Positions 1 through 6,727 of a stretch of 23,391 nt of DNA are shown here, piece after piece. The notes under the pieces are model-generated. The model had not been told where the DNA came from and ran no database searches. It worked only from the letters and a program-made list of their open reading frames with translations. Position numbers and translations under genes: made by a program. Source of the DNA: an uncultured Oscillospiraceae bacterium (GTDB lineage Bacteria > Bacillota > Clostridia > Oscillospirales > Ruminococcaceae); NCBI GenBank assembly GCA_900547385.1, contig URGQ01000023.1:1-23391 (forward strand), in the 5' to 3' direction. How positions within the stretch are numbered: the stretch's first letter is position 1; each line of letters starts with the position of its first letter.

Positions 1-209
1 GTACGGCGCCGCAGATACGCTCTCAAGGTGCCTGCGGCGCATTTTATTTTGGACCTTGCAGGAACCGAATTAAAATAAACACCTTATAAGCGTCGTCTAA
101 TCCCGCTCCGGGAATACGAAGTGTTTCCGGGCGGGGTGTACCGACGCGTGGGGGTCTCGGGGTCCTCCCCGAGTGACTTTTGGTTACTTTTCTTCATAGA
201 AAAGTAACC
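1..209 (-). repeat. Large structured repeat core, copy A (inverted)
   Basis: Read on the minus strand, this segment matches 2230-2440 (copy B) and 23171-23385 (copy C) almost end to end. No convincing ORF lies in it. On the plus strand four hairpins can be drawn: 6-14 with 32-40 (GCGCCGCAG/CTGCGGCGC); 102-135 (CCCGC/GCGGG outer stem, then CCGG/CCGG, then AATAC/GTGTT around GAA); 156-162 with 167-173 (CTCGGGG/CCCCGAG); and 182-193 with 198-209 (a perfect 12-bp stem, loop TCAT). The hairpins are shared with copies B and C but several stems differ in sequence. The copy touches the window edge, so its outer end is not visible. Confidence 0.85.
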
Positions 210-210
210 C

Positions 211-350
211 CCCGCCGGGCAGGCGTGCCAGCCGTCACCCTGCGGTGACTTTGCCCCGCCGTTAGGCGACTACAAGCTTTCCCCCGCCGGGCAGGCGTGC
301 AGACTATGCCTTTGCAAAAGGCCCGCCCCGCCGCCAGGCGACTACAAATT
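211..350. repeat. Two tandem 72-bp hairpin units
   Basis: Two units begin at 211 and 283, each opening with CCCGCCGGGCAGGCGTGC and closing with GCCCCGCCG-YY-AGGCGACTACAA (253 and 325), a period of 72 bp. Between these fixed ends each unit has a small hairpin of different sequence: GTCACC-CTGC-GGTGAC in the first and GCCTTT-GCA-AAAGGC in the second. Related units occur at 2166-2229, 2590-2660, 2744-2815 and 23105-23170. They abut the large repeat core in the same relative orientation each time. No gene was seen between 1 and 372. Confidence 0.8.
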
Positions 351-372
351 AGTCCCCCTGTTTTCAAAAAAA

Positions 373-633
373 CTATTTCTTGCTCCGCTTTTTCAGTGTC
401 CCGGTAGAAAGCTGGCACAGATACACCATATCCTCGCCGGTTTTTTTGCCGGGCGGGGTGGTGATGACGAAGGTCTTGGGCAGGTCATCGGTCACATTGA
501 TGACCCGGCCGGCCTTTTCGGCTTTGTTCAGGGTCTTGCGGGTATGGCGGCTCACCGTCGTGTTATCCAAATCGAAAATGCCGATGATATCCCGTTCCCG
601 CACCACTGTTTCCTGTCCCAGGTGCAGATACAT
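373..633 (-). CDS. remB: DUF370 family regulator, RemB-like
   Basis: An 86-residue protein opening MYLHLGQETVVRERDIIGIF, typical of the DUF370/RemB family and of its usual length. In Bacillus the related RemA and RemB affect matrix-gene expression, and RemA is a DNA-binding protein; the role in this organism is inferred. The gene starts four bases after recF ends, so it is probably the last gene of the yaaA-recF-remB operon. That is the order found beside gyrB in Bacillus, but no gyrB follows here: the next bases are tandem repeats. No clear terminator hairpin was found after the stop, only a short T-run. Confidence 0.85.
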   Translation of the reverse strand: MYLHLGQETVVRERDIIGIFDLDNTTVSRHTRKTLNKAEKAGRVINVTDDLPKTFVITTPPGKKTGEDMVYLCQLSTGTLKKRSKK

Positions 634-637
634 ATTT

Positions 638-1792
638 TTACGGCTCCTTTCGTTTTTTGGCTCGTTTGGCGGGCAGATAAAGCTGCCCTTCCTTCATGCG
701 GAAGGCGGCGCCCTCGCCTAATGTGCGGGCCGCATTTCTATCACAGCAGGTGATGAACACCTGCCCCGGATGCTTCCCGTGCAGGAAGTAATCCCGGCGG
801 GTCTTATCCAGCTCGCTCAGCACATCATCCAGCAGAATGATGGGCGCTTCGCCCAATGTTTCTTCCATTACCCGGCACTGGGCCAGCTTTAGGGCCAGGG
901 CACAGCTGCGCTGCTGCCCCTGGCTGCCAAAGCTCCGCGCGGAGATGCCGGCGATGGTCACTTCCATGTTATCCCGGTGGGGGCCCAGGGTGGTGCAGTA
1001 GTTTTTGTAATCCTCACTGCGGGCCGCAGCCAGCGCCGCTCGGATATGTGTCTCACCCTCGGCAGGGGAAATATCGGCCCAATCGGCGCCCTGCGGGGCG
1101 GGGATGCTGGGCTGATAGCTGAGGGAAAAGGGCTGATCGGCCCGCTTGCAGATATCCATGTAAATTTCCGCCGCGGGCAGGGCCAGCCGCCGGATAAACC
1201 TTGCCCGGGCATGGCAGACGGAGAAGGCTACCTTGGCCAGGCTGCGGTCCCAGGTTTCCAGCAGGGGCTCCATCATGGCGGCGTTGCCGCTTTTCTGCAT
1301 ATCGGTGATGAGGGTATTCCTTTGCAGCAGGATGCGGCTCATCGCGGCCAGGGTGGTCATATAGCGGGGCATCACCTGGCTGATGGCGCCATCCAAAAAC
1401 GCGCGGCGCTCCGAGGGTCCCTCCTGGATGAGAGCCAGCTCTCCCGGAGAGAACACCACCGCCAAAAATTCGCCGGTCAGCTCGCTGGGAGCACACTCCA
1501 CACCATTCAGCCAGGCCAGTTTTTTGCTGCCATAGGCCAATGCCGCGGTTTTCTCCCGATTCTGGCAGGTAAATTCCGCCTCAATGCGGGCGACCTCCTG
1601 CCCAAAGCGCAGATAGTCGCTTTCCTTGGCCGCGCGGAAGCTCTTCTGCCCGGTAAGCAGATAAATGGCCTCGATGAGATTGGTCTTACCCTGGGCGTTT
1701 TCGCCGTAAATGACATTGACACCGGGAGCCGGGGTTACATCCACCGCCGCCAGGTTGCGGAAATTTTCAGTTTTCAGCCGGGTGAGCCTCAC
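638..1792 (-). CDS. recF: DNA replication and repair protein RecF
   Basis: RecF is an SMC-like ATPase that binds DNA at gaps and, with RecO and RecR, helps load RecA. The start chosen is the GTG at 1792, giving 384 residues beginning VRLTRLKTENFRNL, the standard RecF N-terminus. That GTG overlaps the stop codon of the S4 gene by four bases (GTGA), a sign of translational coupling. A longer reading from 1870 only adds sequence overlapping yaaA. Walker A is GENAQGKT at residues 30-37, the ABC signature is around GSQGQQRS, and Walker B is LLDDVLSELD near the C-terminus. It is slightly longer than the usual 360-375 residues because of a basic tail (AKRAKKRKEP). Family assignment is secure. Confidence 0.96.
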   Translation of the reverse strand: MRLTRLKTENFRNLAAVDVTPAPGVNVIYGENAQGKTNLIEAIYLLTGQKSFRAAKESDYLRFGQEVARIEAEFTCQNREKTAALAYGSKKLAWLNGVECAPSELTGEFLAVVFSPGELALIQEGPSERRAFLDGAISQVMPRYMTTLAAMSRILLQRNTLITDMQKSGNAAMMEPLLETWDRSLAKVAFSVCHARARFIRRLALPAAEIYMDICKRADQPFSLSYQPSIPAPQGADWADISPAEGETHIRAALAAARSEDYKNYCTTLGPHRDNMEVTIAGISARSFGSQGQQRSCALALKLAQCRVMEETLGEAPIILLDDVLSELDKTRRDYFLHGKHPGQVFITCCDRNAARTLGEGAAFRMKEGQLYLPAKRAKKRKEP

Positions 1793-2001
1793 GGGGCGGC
1801 CACCTGCCAGCTTTCGCCGTCCAGGGTGACGGTATCGCCGGGATGGAGCTTTTTGCCGCGCATGGTGCACACTTCCCCATTCACCTGCACTTCTCCTTCG
1901 GCAATGGCGATCTTGGCTTCGCCGCCGGTGCCCACAGCGCCGCAGAATTTAAGGAAGCTATCCAGCTTGATGAATTCAGTTTGGATGGTGATGGTTTCCA
2001 T
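1789..2001 (-). CDS. yaaA: S4-domain RNA-binding protein, YaaA/RlbA-like
   Basis: A 70-residue protein that is almost entirely one S4 domain: FIKLDSFLKFCGAVGTGGEAK followed by VNGEVCTMRGKKLHPGDTV. This matches the small S4 protein encoded between dnaN and recF in many Firmicutes. The family is thought to bind structured RNA, and its exact role is not settled. It starts the visible operon and overlaps recF by four bases. The start is the ATG at 2001; no strong ribosome binding site precedes it (AAGAAAG is the best candidate). Instead of dnaA and dnaN, the upstream side has a possible RNA pseudoknot and then repeats. Confidence 0.9.
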   Translation of the reverse strand: METITIQTEFIKLDSFLKFCGAVGTGGEAKIAIAEGEVQVNGEVCTMRGKKLHPGDTVTLDGESWQVAAP

Positions 2002-2057
2002 ATGGTCACGCTTTCTTAGTTATTATTAGTCTCTCCGTGTAATGGGTAACGAAGTGG

Positions 2058-2127
2058 CGGCACGGTAGTGAATGATCTGCCAGCGGCATATTAAAGCCGT
2101 GCCGTGATGGAGGGATTGTTGGCAGAT
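2058..2127. other. Possible pseudoknot upstream of yaaA-recF-remB
   Basis: Two perfect 8-bp inverted repeats interlock. CGGCACGG (2058-2065) can pair with CCGTGCCG (2097-2104), and ATCTGCCA (2075-2082), inside that loop, can pair with TGGCAGAT (2120-2127) outside it. If transcribed on the minus strand, this would lie in the leader of the operon, 57 or more bases before yaaA. The pairings are visible in the sequence; a function is only inferred. No convincing promoter was found in 2002-2165. Confidence 0.4.
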
Positions 2128-2165
2128 ATTATGACTTAGTTTTATCTCTCTTTCGGAGCCAGTTT

Positions 2166-2229
2166 GTGGTCGCCTGACGGCGGGGCGGGGCCTTTTGCAA
2201 GGCTTGGTGAGCACGCCTACCCGGCGGGG
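2166..2229 (-). repeat. 72-bp-type hairpin unit beside core copy B
   Basis: Read on the minus strand this is another unit of the family at 211-350: its plus strand has GTCGCCTGACGGCGGGGCG at one end and CACGCCTACCCGGCGGGG at the other. The internal variable hairpin is GCCTT-TTGC-AAGGC. It runs straight into core copy B, as the equivalent units do at copies A and C. Confidence 0.75.
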
Positions 2230-2440
2230 GGTTACTTTTCTGTGAAGAAAAGTAACCAAAAGTCACTCGGGGAGGACCCCGAGACCCTCGACGCGTCGGT
2301 ACGCCCCGACCGGAAGGTCTGCGACCTCCCGGATCTGGGGCTAGACGACGCTTATAAGGTTGATTTTTAATTTGGTCCTTGCTGCGCCAAAAATAAAATG
2401 CGCCGCAGGCACCTTGAGAGCGTATCTGCGGTGCTGTACG
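2230..2440 (+). repeat. Large structured repeat core, copy B
   Basis: A forward copy of the core at 1-209 and 23171-23385. Hairpins: 2230-2241 with 2246-2257 (12-bp stem, loop GTGA); 2266-2272 with 2277-2283 (CTCGGGG/CCCCGAG, loop AGGA); 2310-2332 (CCGG-A-AGGT, loop CTGCG, ACCT-C-CCGG); 2400-2408 with 2426-2434 (GCGCCGCAG/CTGCGGTGC, with a G-T wobble in place of G-C). The segment also holds the shared strings GACGCGTCGGTACGCCCCGA and CTAGACGACGCTTATAAGG. No coding sequence is supported. Confidence 0.87.
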
Positions 2441-2450
2441 GATCGACTTT

Positions 2451-2575
2451 TCAGCGGTAGCTGAAAAGTCCAATCCATATCCAGCCGCAGCTTGAGCGTT
2501 AGGGGGTCTTGGGGCACAGCCCCAAGCGTAAGCGGGGTGACCCGACATGGAGCGCAGCCCGCGACGACGCGCACA
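2451..2575. repeat. Hairpin-rich spacer beside core copy B
   Basis: This stretch has a perfect 11-bp hairpin, GACTTTTCAGC-GGTA-GCTGAAAAGTC (about 2453-2478), and an 8-bp one, CTTGGGGC-ACA-GCCCCAAG (about 2507-2525). The second is preceded by GGGGT and resembles the CTCGGGG/CCCCGAG hairpin of the core in inverted orientation, so this may be a fragment of a further copy. No gene is supported. Confidence 0.5.
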
Positions 2576-2589
2576 TACAAAAGTAGGCC

Positions 2590-2880
2590 CCCACCGGGCA
2601 GGCGTACAAATTAAAACTTTTCAGAAAACTATGCGACGCCGTCAGGCGAGATGAAACAATGTCATCAAACGCCCCGGCGGCGAGCCGTACAGGCCTTCAC
2701 CCTTCGGTGACTTCGTGACGCCTTTAGGCGACTACAATCTATCCCCGCCGGGCAGGCGTACCGGCTTTGCACCCTGCAAAATCAACGCCCCGCCGCCAGG
2801 CGACCACTAATCCGGCCCCAAAATTCTTTTACCCACTTTTCATCACAGAAAAGTAGCCCCCGCCGAAGGCGGCCACCACC
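2590..2880 (-). repeat. Further repeat units and a core remnant
   Basis: Read on the minus strand, about 2590-2660 matches the left flank of copy C at 23105-23170 (shared TCTCGCCT, CGGCGTCGCATAGTTTT and TTTGTACGCCTGCCCGG). Another complete unit lies at 2744-2815 with the variable hairpin TTTGCA-CCC-TGCAAA, and a partial one around 2699-2743 has TCACC-CTTC-GGTGA. At 2835-2854 ACTTTTC-N6-GAAAAGT followed by CCCCCGCCG looks like a decayed remnant of the 12-bp core hairpin. The gene-free stretch 2002-3004 consists mostly of such modules. Confidence 0.7.
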
Positions 2881-2943
2881 CCCCGCGGCGAGCGGCGCTT
2901 CCCAAGCCCTCCGCAAGGCTTTTATCTCCCCCGGACTGACGGA

Positions 2944-2990
2944 TAAAAAATCGACCCGTCAGCTCCGCCACCGGCAGAACCTTCGGGTCG
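2944..2990 (-). terminator. Terminator of the minus-strand membrane-protein operon
   Basis: On the minus strand CGACCCG (2990-2984) pairs with CGGGTCG (2958-2952), with a partly pairing loop, followed by ATTTTTTAT. It lies about 15 bases after the stop at 3005, which fits intrinsic termination of the two-gene operon. Confidence 0.7.
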
Positions 2991-3004
2991 TTTGTTTTAC
3001 AGGC

Positions 3005-3331
3005 TCACAGCTGGATCTTTTCCTCCTGCTCCTGGCTTTTCAGGTACCGCACCTTTATGGCGCGGGAAAGAAGCGAGGCCAGCGTGCCCAGGCTCCCTAG
3101 CAGTCCCAGCCACCCCAGGAACATGGCCGCCGAGATCTCTCCGGCGGGGTCGTTTCCGCGGCTCAGCAGCTCCATCCCGCCAAAGAGGACAAGGCACCCC
3201 GCCAGCACCAGCAGGAGCTTCCCCGGCTTGGTCGTGGCCTTGGCGGTGGAAAAGCCCACATCCAGCGTTACCAGCAGCAGAACGATGCACAGGATCGTCC
3301 CTTGAGAAAGCAGCGTGCGGATCAGGAACAT
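3005..3331 (-). CDS. Small membrane protein of unknown function
   Basis: A 108-residue protein with three likely membrane segments (about residues 10-27, 38-56 and 67-90) and a charged C-terminal tail, YLKSQEQEEKIQL. No family was recognised. The ATG at 3331 lies one base after the stop of the upstream gene, so the two are almost certainly cotranscribed and translationally coupled. The tail suggests a short cytoplasmic interaction segment, which is inference. Good evidence that it is a real gene: tight spacing to its neighbour and a terminator directly after it. Confidence 0.72.
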   Translation of the reverse strand: MFLIRTLLSQGTILCIVLLLVTLDVGFSTAKATTKPGKLLLVLAGCLVLFGGMELLSRGNDPAGEISAAMFLGWLGLLGSLGTLASLLSRAIKVRYLKSQEQEEKIQL

Positions 3332-3332
3332 A

Positions 3333-3962
3333 TCATTTTTCCTCCGTCTTTTCGTGGGATTCTTCGACCGCCGCGGGTGCGCTCTCCTGCTTCAGCTTTC
3401 GCGTCAGTGCCTCCAGCTCCTCCGGGCTCATGGAGCTGCGCAGCTGCTCCACCCGCCGCTCCAGGTCCTTCTGGGCCTCGGCAGCCGCGGTTTTGGCCTG
3501 CTCTATGTTCTGCTTTTGGTACGCGCGCGCTAAACCATCCGCGTACGCGCGTCCCGTGGGCGCGGGCGCAACCGGGATCAAAGCCGTCAAACCGCAAAGC
3601 ACCAGCACCAGCTTCAGGCAGGTGATGGCCGCCCCGTAGCTGGGATATTCGGTGTGCAGGGTGGAAAGGTACAGCGCCTTATAGTCGGCAAAGAAAATGA
3701 CGGTAAGGATGCACCACACCAGGAAAAACCCGAACCCCAGAATGAGCTTTTTGTTGGTATCCAGCCCCCGGCGGTTGCAGAACAGAATGCCGCCGATGAC
3801 CAGCAGCGCCAGCATCACCAGCTCCAGCAGCAGGAAGACGGGCCAGGTGGCAGGCCCCTGGGCCAGGTATCCCCGGCTCAGGATGAGATCTCCGATGACC
3901 ACCGCCGCAAACAGCAGGATGGCCGCAATAAACCGGGCGCGGGGAGCAGTACTTTTTTCCAT
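3333..3962 (-). CDS. Four-segment membrane protein with cytoplasmic coiled coil
   Basis: The ATG at 3962 is chosen because AAAGAGGTG lies six bases before it; an upstream in-frame GTG at 3971 falls inside that ribosome binding site. The product is 209 residues. Four hydrophobic segments can be seen (near residues 12-28, 39-58, 72-92 and 110-128), followed by a long, highly charged, predicted helical region (AYQKQNIEQAKTAAAEAQKD and onward), likely a coiled coil. No family was recognised. It is the first gene of the two-gene minus-strand operon with a good sigma-A promoter at 4131-4159, leaving an untranslated leader of about 160 bases. Confidence 0.75.
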   Translation of the reverse strand: MEKSTAPRARFIAAILLFAAVVIGDLILSRGYLAQGPATWPVFLLLELVMLALLVIGGILFCNRRGLDTNKKLILGFGFFLVWCILTVIFFADYKALYLSTLHTEYPSYGAAITCLKLVLVLCGLTALIPVAPAPTGRAYADGLARAYQKQNIEQAKTAAAEAQKDLERRVEQLRSSMSPEELEALTRKLKQESAPAAVEESHEKTEEK

Positions 3963-4112
3963 CGTTGTCACCTCTTTCGCAGAATAAACGGCCCCAAAAC
4001 GGCCGAAATTGTAAATTTTTTGTTAAAAATTGTGAAATATTAACCTCTCAGATGCAAAAAGGGGTCGATTTTGCCGTATTAGTGGGGGGAGTTTTTCGAC
4101 CTTGGTTTCATC

Positions 4113-4159
4113 CACTGTGATTTCAGCCACAGTGTAGCATATGTTTTTTCCCTTGGCAA
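4113..4159 (-). promoter_or_regulatory. Sigma-A promoter with overlapping palindrome
   Basis: On the minus strand TTGCCA (4159-4154) and TACACT (4136-4131) are separated by exactly 17 bases, close to consensus, upstream of the operon starting at 3962. A perfect inverted repeat CACTGTG-N8-CACAGTG (4113-4119 and 4128-4134) covers the end of the -10 element and the expected start site, where a repressor would block transcription. It could alternatively be a hairpin at the very 5' end of the transcript. The gap 3963-4268 holds no other gene; CCGGCG-ATT-CGCCGG (about 4177-4191) is a small extra hairpin. Confidence 0.6.
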
Positions 4160-4268
4160 GTTTTTTCATCAAATCCGGCGATTCGCCGGCAGGGCGCGGG
4201 CCCTCCGGCAGCAAATAGAAACTGGGCGGCGGCATCCTGTCCCGCCCGCCAAAAAAGGAGGACCCACC

Positions 4269-4952
4269 ATGGATTGGGCTATCAAAATCGGCTATGCGGT
4301 GATGGTTTTCGCCATCATCATGTGCTTCATCTTCAGCAAGCGCGGCGAAAAGGAAATGCGTCATATGGTTGACCGCTTCGCCCAGGCGTTCTGCAAGCTT
4401 TCCAACTATGTGCTGCCGGGCGGCAAAGCGCCTGCGGCCACACTTGCCGCCCGCAAAAAGGACGGGGTGATGCAGGCCCTGCCGGCCGCCGAGCAGCCGG
4501 AGGAGCTGCAAAAGCTGATGAAGCGGGGAACCGCCCGTCACCTGGCGGAGCTGTACGGCCAAATGGAGGAGGCCAGCGCCGAGCTGGTGTACCGCTGCCG
4601 CCGCCACCGCCGCAACCGGGAGCTTTTCGCCGATCCCATCCGGCAGATATGCTATGTGACCGATGTGTTTCTGGAGGGCTGCGCCGACCTCAAAACGGTC
4701 AGCGACCAGAACCGCGTCAATGCCTTCGAGAGCTTCTACACCGACCAGCTCAAGCACCGGGCCGCGCTGCTCAAGCGCATCGCCGGAGAAAACGCTGAGC
4801 CGTTCCTGGAGCTGAACATGGACTACGACCTGGCTACCGTGGAGAAGATGGAGCTGGAGGCCAAGAAAAACCGCCGCAAAAACGAGCGGGAGACCGCTGC
4901 CCGCAAAAAGCAGGAAAAGGCCGCCCAGCGCGAGATCAACCGCAACAAATAA
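4269..4952 (+). CDS. Single-pass membrane protein with charged cytoplasmic region
   Basis: A 227-residue protein with a strong ribosome binding site (AAGGAGG, seven bases before the ATG). One hydrophobic segment at residues 4-22 (IKIGYAVMVFAIIMCFIF) is followed by SKRGEK, placing the rest in the cytoplasm. The remainder is helical and highly charged, ending in a lysine/arginine-rich tail (about residues 200-227). Cysteines are scattered without a metal motif. No family was recognised. It is divergent from the preceding membrane operon and may form a functional group with it, but nothing in the sequence proves that. No promoter was identified with confidence. Confidence 0.72.
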   Translation: MDWAIKIGYAVMVFAIIMCFIFSKRGEKEMRHMVDRFAQAFCKLSNYVLPGGKAPAATLAARKKDGVMQALPAAEQPEELQKLMKRGTARHLAELYGQMEEASAELVYRCRRHRRNRELFADPIRQICYVTDVFLEGCADLKTVSDQNRVNAFESFYTDQLKHRAALLKRIAGENAEPFLELNMDYDLATVEKMELEAKKNRRKNERETAARKKQEKAAQREINRNK

Positions 4953-5064
4953 CGCCCGCAAAATTCCTCGCCCGGTAAAGCGGCCCCGAAGGGGAAACCG
5001 CAAGACCCATTGGGGTGCGGGGCCGGCTCCGAAGGCGCAATGGCCCGGCGGAAATGGGGGATTT

Positions 5065-5132
5065 GCGGAGGGCGCGCCGCAGCGGGGAAGGCTGCCCGTC
5101 AGGGTCAGCACGACAAAAGCGGAGGGCGCGCC
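5065..5132. repeat. 14-bp direct repeat in regulator leader
   Basis: GCGGAGGGCGCGCC occurs at 5065-5078 and again at 5119-5132, 54 bases apart, in the 272-base gap before the regulator gene. Each contains the palindrome GGCGCGCC. It could be paired binding sites or chance in GC-rich DNA. No clear promoter was seen in 4953-5224. Confidence 0.35.
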
Positions 5133-5224
5133 CGCCTTCCTGCCCGGCCTGCGGAGGCGTGGGTACCGGGCGGGGGAAATACAGCAGATACCAGAAAAAC
5201 AGCGAATACAGGAGGTTCCGCCAG

Positions 5225-6694
5225 ATGACGGAAAAACAGATAGGAGGGAACGGCATGGCCAAACGGCAGCCAACAGTACTGCGCGTACCGGAAAACGGGG
5301 CAGGGGATCCCTTTTTTGGGCAGCAGGGCAATTGGTTCGAGGTTATTTTTGAATCTTCCTACGATGGCTTTTACATCACCGATGGCAACGCCATCACCTT
5401 GACCCTGAATAAAAGCTACGAGACCATCAGCGGCCTGCGCAAGGAGGAGATGGTGGGCCGCAGCATGGCGGAGCTGGTGGCCAGCCGGGTCATTTCGGGT
5501 TCCGGCACATTGCTGGCGCTGGAACGCCGGGAATCGGTGACGATGGAGCAGCAGTTCAAAACCGGCAAGCGGGCCATCATCACCAGCACCCCGGTTTTCG
5601 ATTCCGAAAGCAACATCGTCATGGTGGTTACTAATGTCCGGGATGTGACCGAGCTGTACTCCCTGAAGGAGCAGCTGGAGCAGAGCGAGGAGCGCAACCG
5701 GCTCTATTCCGCCGAGCTGGAGGCTGCCCGCAGCCGCCAGGACCGCAATCCATCCAGCCTTATTTTCCACGATAAGAGCATGCAGAATGTCATTAGCCTG
5801 CTGAACCGCGCCGCCCAGATGGAGGTGCCGGTGCTGCTGCAGGGCGAGGTGGGCGTGGGCAAGGGCGCCCTTTCGGAGTACATCTACAGCAAAAGCAAGC
5901 GCCGCAAGGAACACTTTATCACCATACCCTGTGCCTCCCTGCCGGATGACACCATGGTGGCCGAGTTGTTCGGGCTGGGACCGGGGGTCTCACCGGAATA
6001 CCCACAGGGCAAGGTGGGGCTGCTGGAGCAGGCCAACCGCGGGGTGGTCTTTCTGGATGAGGTGGAGCAGCTGAACCACGAGTGCCAGACCCGGCTGCTT
6101 TCGGTCATCAAGCGGCGGCAGGTAAAGCCGCTGGGCTACGGCGCCGATAAGCCCTGTGACCTGAGAATTATCGCTTCCACCAGCGCGGACCTGCTGGCCC
6201 TGGTGCGGGAAAAGAAGTTCCGGGAGGACCTGTACTATGCCCTGAGCGTGCTGCCCATCAATGTGCCGCCGCTGCGGGAGCGCCGGGAGGATATCCCCTA
6301 TATCGTGACGGCCTATGCCGCCGAAATGAACAAGAAATATCACCAAAAAAAGCGCTTTGCCCCGGAGACCATCATCTGCATGCAGAGCTACAACTGGCCC
6401 GGCAATATACGGGAGCTGCACAATGTGGTGGAGCGCATGATGATTATTTCCAAGAACAATGTCATCCAGCCGGAGGAGCTGCCCATTACCGATAACATCA
6501 CCATCAGCCAGAAGGATAGCGAGGAGTACTTTGAGCAGGTGAACCTGCACAAGCTGGTGGAGCAGCTGGAGATCAGCTACATCCGGCGGGCGTACAGCCG
6601 CTACGGCAATGTAAGGGACGCCGCCCGCAGCCTGGGCATGGATGCTTCCACCTTTGTGCGCAAGCGCAAAAAGATAGAGCAGGGGAGGGAATAG
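5225..6694 (+). CDS. PAS-AAA+-Fis regulator, TyrR-like, lacking GAFTGA
   Basis: A transcription regulator built like bacterial enhancer-binding proteins. Counting from the internal ATG at 5255, a PAS sensor domain covers about residues 26-135, a coiled linker 136-162, an AAA+ domain about 168-400 (Walker A GEVGVGKG 197-204, Walker B VVFLDEVE 264-271, WPGN 381-384) and a Fis-type helix-turn-helix about 449-471. ATGs at 5225 and 5255 both have AGGAGG-type ribosome binding sites, so the product is 489 or 479 residues; the longer form is reported. The sigma-54 contact loop, normally GAFTGA after ELFG-x-x-x, reads GVSPEY, and the arginine of the usual FREDLYYRL motif is alanine (FREDLYYAL). TyrR is a known family member that lacks GAFTGA and works with sigma-70. 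Position suggests control of the downstream 4-hydroxybutyrate genes. Confidence 0.88.
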   Translation: MTEKQIGGNGMAKRQPTVLRVPENGAGDPFFGQQGNWFEVIFESSYDGFYITDGNAITLTLNKSYETISGLRKEEMVGRSMAELVASRVISGSGTLLALERRESVTMEQQFKTGKRAIITSTPVFDSESNIVMVVTNVRDVTELYSLKEQLEQSEERNRLYSAELEAARSRQDRNPSSLIFHDKSMQNVISLLNRAAQMEVPVLLQGEVGVGKGALSEYIYSKSKRRKEHFITIPCASLPDDTMVAELFGLGPGVSPEYPQGKVGLLEQANRGVVFLDEVEQLNHECQTRLLSVIKRRQVKPLGYGADKPCDLRIIASTSADLLALVREKKFREDLYYALSVLPINVPPLRERREDIPYIVTAYAAEMNKKYHQKKRFAPETIICMQSYNWPGNIRELHNVVERMMIISKNNVIQPEELPITDNITISQKDSEEYFEQVNLHKLVEQLEISYIRRAYSRYGNVRDAARSLGMDASTFVRKRKKIEQGRE

Positions 6695-6727
6695 TTGCAA
6701 AAACGCAATGATGCGCAAAAATGCAAC
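6694..6727. promoter_or_regulatory. Tandem TTGC-N6-GCAA candidate regulator boxes
   Basis: Directly after the regulator stop codon, TTGC-AAAAAC-GCAA lies at 6695-6708, and 18 bases further, centre to centre, a half-degenerate copy GCGC-AAAAAT-GCAA lies at 6713-6726. A perfect extended copy, GTTGC-AGATTC-GCAAC, is at 6825-6840. The dyad with a 6-base centre has the same geometry as the TyrR box (TGTAAA-N6-TTTACA), which suits the TyrR-like regulator encoded just upstream. Binding is inferred. Confidence 0.5.

Noticed and set aside
194..418. Short open frames in the repeat regions (194-418, 2129-2580, 23039-23224)
   Set aside because: They follow the repeats, lack ribosome binding sites and show no protein family features.
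1793..1870. A longer RecF starting upstream of the GTG at 1792
   Set aside because: The extra residues overlap the S4 gene and do not belong to the RecF family start; the GTGA overlap explains the real start.
206..2880. A CRISPR array suggested by regularly spaced repeats
   Set aside because: The units are few, imperfect, occur in both orientations, have self-pairing centres rather than unique spacers, and no cas genes are present.
4028..4043. TTGTGAAATATTAAC as a Rex box
   Set aside because: The left half matches but the right half is one base out of register and lacks the ACAA end. It lies in the leader of an unrelated membrane operon.
5015..5224. An N-terminal extension of the regulator back to an upstream ATG
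   Set aside because: The added sequence is arginine- and glycine-rich with no ribosome binding site, while the ATGs at 5225 and 5255 both have good ones.
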